NCBI GenBank assembly: GCA_951799405.1
Contig: OX637350.1
Span: forward strand, 5,689,852 to 5,753,851
Direction of reading: 5' to 3'
Source: Agapetus fuscipes
Taxonomy: Eukaryota; Arthropoda; Insecta; Trichoptera; Glossosomatidae
DNA: 64,000 nucleotides
The position numbers were made by a program, and so were the translations under genes. Below the pieces are notes generated by a model. That model was not told the origin of the DNA, searched no databases, and saw only the letters and a list, made by a program, of their open reading frames with translations. Below, in pieces: positions 61,782 through 64,000 of this stretch (position 1 is its first letter; each line of letters begins with the position of its first letter).

Positions 61782-61912
61782 GTAAGTAAAGCTAAAATAA
61801 TCCCTCTGTATCATACTAAATGACATTAAATGGAAAGCCATTTTGCTTTTCTGATTGGGCTTAAAAAATAAACTGATAAATGCTGTCTTAATAATTTATT
61901 AACAATTATTAA

Positions 61913-62087
61913 GGCTGGTTTTAGTGTCGCGCTGACAACACGCTGACCGTCAGCGCTGACAGCCAAATATATTAACTTGTCGCGCTGACAGCTACGCGCC
62001 ATTCTAAAACGCTTCCTACAAGTTCATATATTTTGAACGGTCAGCGCTGACGGTCAGCGCGTTATCAGCGCGACACTAAAACCAGCC
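61913..62087. mobile_element. MITE with GGCTGGTTTTAGTGTCGCGC ends, 175 bp
   Basis: About 50-bp imperfect inverted repeats (GGCTGGTTTTAGTGTCGC / GCGACACTAAAACCAGCC), with TAA on both sides (61910-61912 and 62088-62090). PIF/Harbinger-like; no ORF. Lies after integrin exon 2. Confidence 0.8.
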
Positions 62088-62090
62088 TAA

Positions 62091-62881
62091 TGCCCGCTTT
62101 CCACTGCGAGCGGGAAATAGCTGAGCGGGAGGGGGAAATAGCTGAGCGGAGCGTAGTGAAATAGTTTTGGCCTTCCATTGCGAAAGAGTTGTAAAAAATA
62201 ATGGTATTTGCCTTCCACAGCCAACGAGCTCGACGGAGTGAGCTAGGCGGGAAATGAGATGAGTCAGATGAAAGAGTTGTTTGCCTTCCATCTACAGCGG
62301 GCTTAGCGGAGCCAACTAGTGTGTGACAGCTCGTTGCAGCCTAAGCCCAGATCAAACGTTTTAATTATTAATAAAAGAGTTTTTTTTTGTTTCAAAACAT
62401 AAAAAGTAATGTATTATTTTGCTTTAAACATAATAAGTAGATGTTTGAAATAAAACATACATTTAATATTTTCAAATTTATAAAATAATGTATGATTTGT
62501 TTTTGTAAATTATGTATGATGTGTTTTATCGCTGTCACGCAACTGCGCGGGCTAGCGCGGGGGGCACGGGGGAGCTGAGTCAGTTGAAAACTAGCGGCCG
62601 AGACCATGACACAGCGGACCCATTTTTACTCGCTCAGTCCGCTCCGCTCACTCCGCTGTCGGTGGAAGCACTTCTATGAAATTTACTGTTGCTAGTCGAG
62701 TGGAGTCCGTACGGAGTCCGCTGGAAACTCGCTCAACTCTGCGACCACTTTTGTAACTCTTTGTACTCGCTCAGTCCGCTCCGCTGACTCGCTGTCGGTG
62801 GAAGCACTTCTATGAAATTTACTGTTGCTAGTCGAGCGGAGTCCGTACGGAGTCCGCTCCGCTCGCAGTGGAAAGCGGGCA
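62091..62881. mobile_element. PIF/Harbinger-like element, 791 bp
   Basis: Ends TGCCCGCTTTCCACTGCGAG and CTCGCAGTGGAAAGCGGGCA are inverted, with TAA at 62088-62090 and 62882-62884. Contains tandem modules shared with 17777-18142. No intact transposase. Confidence 0.8.
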
Positions 62882-62999
62882 TAAGTGTATATATTTTGAG
62901 AGAATACTCTTCTGAAGATGGCATTGTTAAGTCTGTCAAAAGTAATGAATTATATAATGTAAGTATATAGACTGTGTATTTGTAAATCTTCCAATTGAG

Positions 63000-63960
63000 T
63001 CATTCCATATGAAATCAACCAAAATATGTGTTTTTTTTTTTTTCACCAACTCCGATTTTCCTAAAATTTGGTACACAGACAGATACTACTTCAAATAGAA
63101 ACCGTGATTTTTTTTAGATTTTTGTGATGAATCGTTTCTGAAATATGGGGTCACCAATATTTGACCCCGGGTGACCTCGTTTGCGTATCGCGCCACGATT
63201 TTCTCAATAGATTCTTCCCTAATTATGCTACAGACCTCAATGAGGGCTCATTTTAAAGCTATTGAAAAGTTGTATGCAGAAAATATCATACACATACATT
63301 TTAATGGTAACATCTGGAGTTGTATGTTCTTACATCTGTTGGAGGTCAAAGGTCAATAGCTAAAATACTCCATCTTGGATTGTGCTGTAACTTTACATTA
63401 TTAAAGTACATACATGTATGAACAATTCCTGAAAATTTCAGCCTGTTATATTCAGGAGCTCTTTTGTAATAAATTATTATTTCAATAAAATGAAGTTATA
63501 GCCACATTGTGGTATCCCTATTCACAGCACTTTGTCCTGTATTTTAAATAAGCATTAAATTAAAAGGTGTACTGTTATCAATGTTGTTTGGTACAATTGA
63601 ATTAATGAAATTACCTTACTTCTTGAATCTTGACTCAAGAAGTCTTGTTGATTTGTCGCTGTCTTCTTTTTCATTTTGTATTTTCTTCCTCCACTTCCAC
63701 CAAGTTCGACGGAAGCAGTTGAAAGAACATCTTCAAGAGACACAACTAATTCGTCATCCCTTGCTGGATATGTGAAGGAAGGTGATGGTCCATTTAGATA
63801 CAGGAATCTGATTCGCAGTTCATTCGAAGTCTTCATTATCTTCAATACAAATCCAAGCCACCATTGGCCTTCGAAATTAACCATAACAAAATCATTCACC
63901 TCGCCAAAAGATACATTCTTATTAGTTGTTACCTATTAGTTACCTTTCTTATTACTATTC
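63000..63960 (-). mobile_element. Possible remnant of a large transposon protein
   Basis: A minus-strand ORF (63899-63555) reads FVMVNFEGQWWLGFVLKI then GPSPSFTYPARDDELVVSL, a small beta-rich module often seen at the C-terminus of proteins from arthropod DNA transposons, with a Lys-rich end. The adjacent 63000-63540 has no ORF. The rest of the protein would lie outside the window. It could also be a small gene. Confidence 0.35.
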
Positions 63961-64000
63961 TTATTACTTATTAGTTACCACCTCTTCGTTTGAATCTGAA

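Overview
This is an arthropod nuclear segment, most likely from a lepidopteran or a close relative. The genes carry many short exons with GT/AG introns, the non-coding DNA is AT-rich and packed with short transposable elements, TAGGTACC-type words are frequent (typical of moth genomes), and the proteins look like insect orthologues. Nothing bacterial is visible.

Six protein-coding genes could be rebuilt exon by exon with consistent splice phases. From left to right they are: CrebB (CREB transcription factor, minus, 7703 to 1080); allantoinase (minus, 22868 to 12390, ten exons, 478 aa); argininosuccinate lyase (minus, 27837 to 24566, eight exons, 464 aa); Snx29 (RUN-PX sorting nexin, plus, 30324 to 34534, eleven exons, 654 aa); kinesin-1 heavy chain Khc (minus, 53899 to 39014, twenty exons, about 962 aa); and the first two coding exons of an integrin beta subunit (plus, 60316 to 61781), which runs off the right edge. 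Snx29 and Khc converge on a gene-free 4 kb block (34.8-39.0 kb) that is probably mostly Khc 3'UTR. Khc and the integrin gene diverge.

The introns and spacers hold the mobile fraction. There is a SINE-like family with (AGATT)n tails and about 15 copies (family A), two tRNA-headed SINE families (B and C), and TAA-flanked PIF/Harbinger-like MITEs. Larger elements are a pogo/Tigger remnant, an intact mariner-type transposase (57.06-58.36 kb), a 5'-truncated CR1/Jockey-type LINE with a 700-codon ORF, several LINE tails, and a set of large foldback elements. Six scattered sites share a hammerhead-ribozyme-like core (CTGAnGA, one extra base, helix, GAAA) in which the helix sequence differs from site to site while pairing is kept. 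This is the most interesting unexplained signal here, and it resembles the ribozymes reported in Penelope-like retroelements.

Functionally the genes are ordinary housekeeping or signalling genes. Allantoinase and argininosuccinate lyase lie side by side on the same strand, about 1.7 kb apart, and both act in nitrogen metabolism; whether that matters is untested. Other points of note are a Cys in place of the conserved Arg of the WGGRF motif in argininosuccinate lyase, CRE sites upstream of CrebB, an open reading frame continuing past a Khc splice site, and an 890-bp tandem duplication in a Khc intron.
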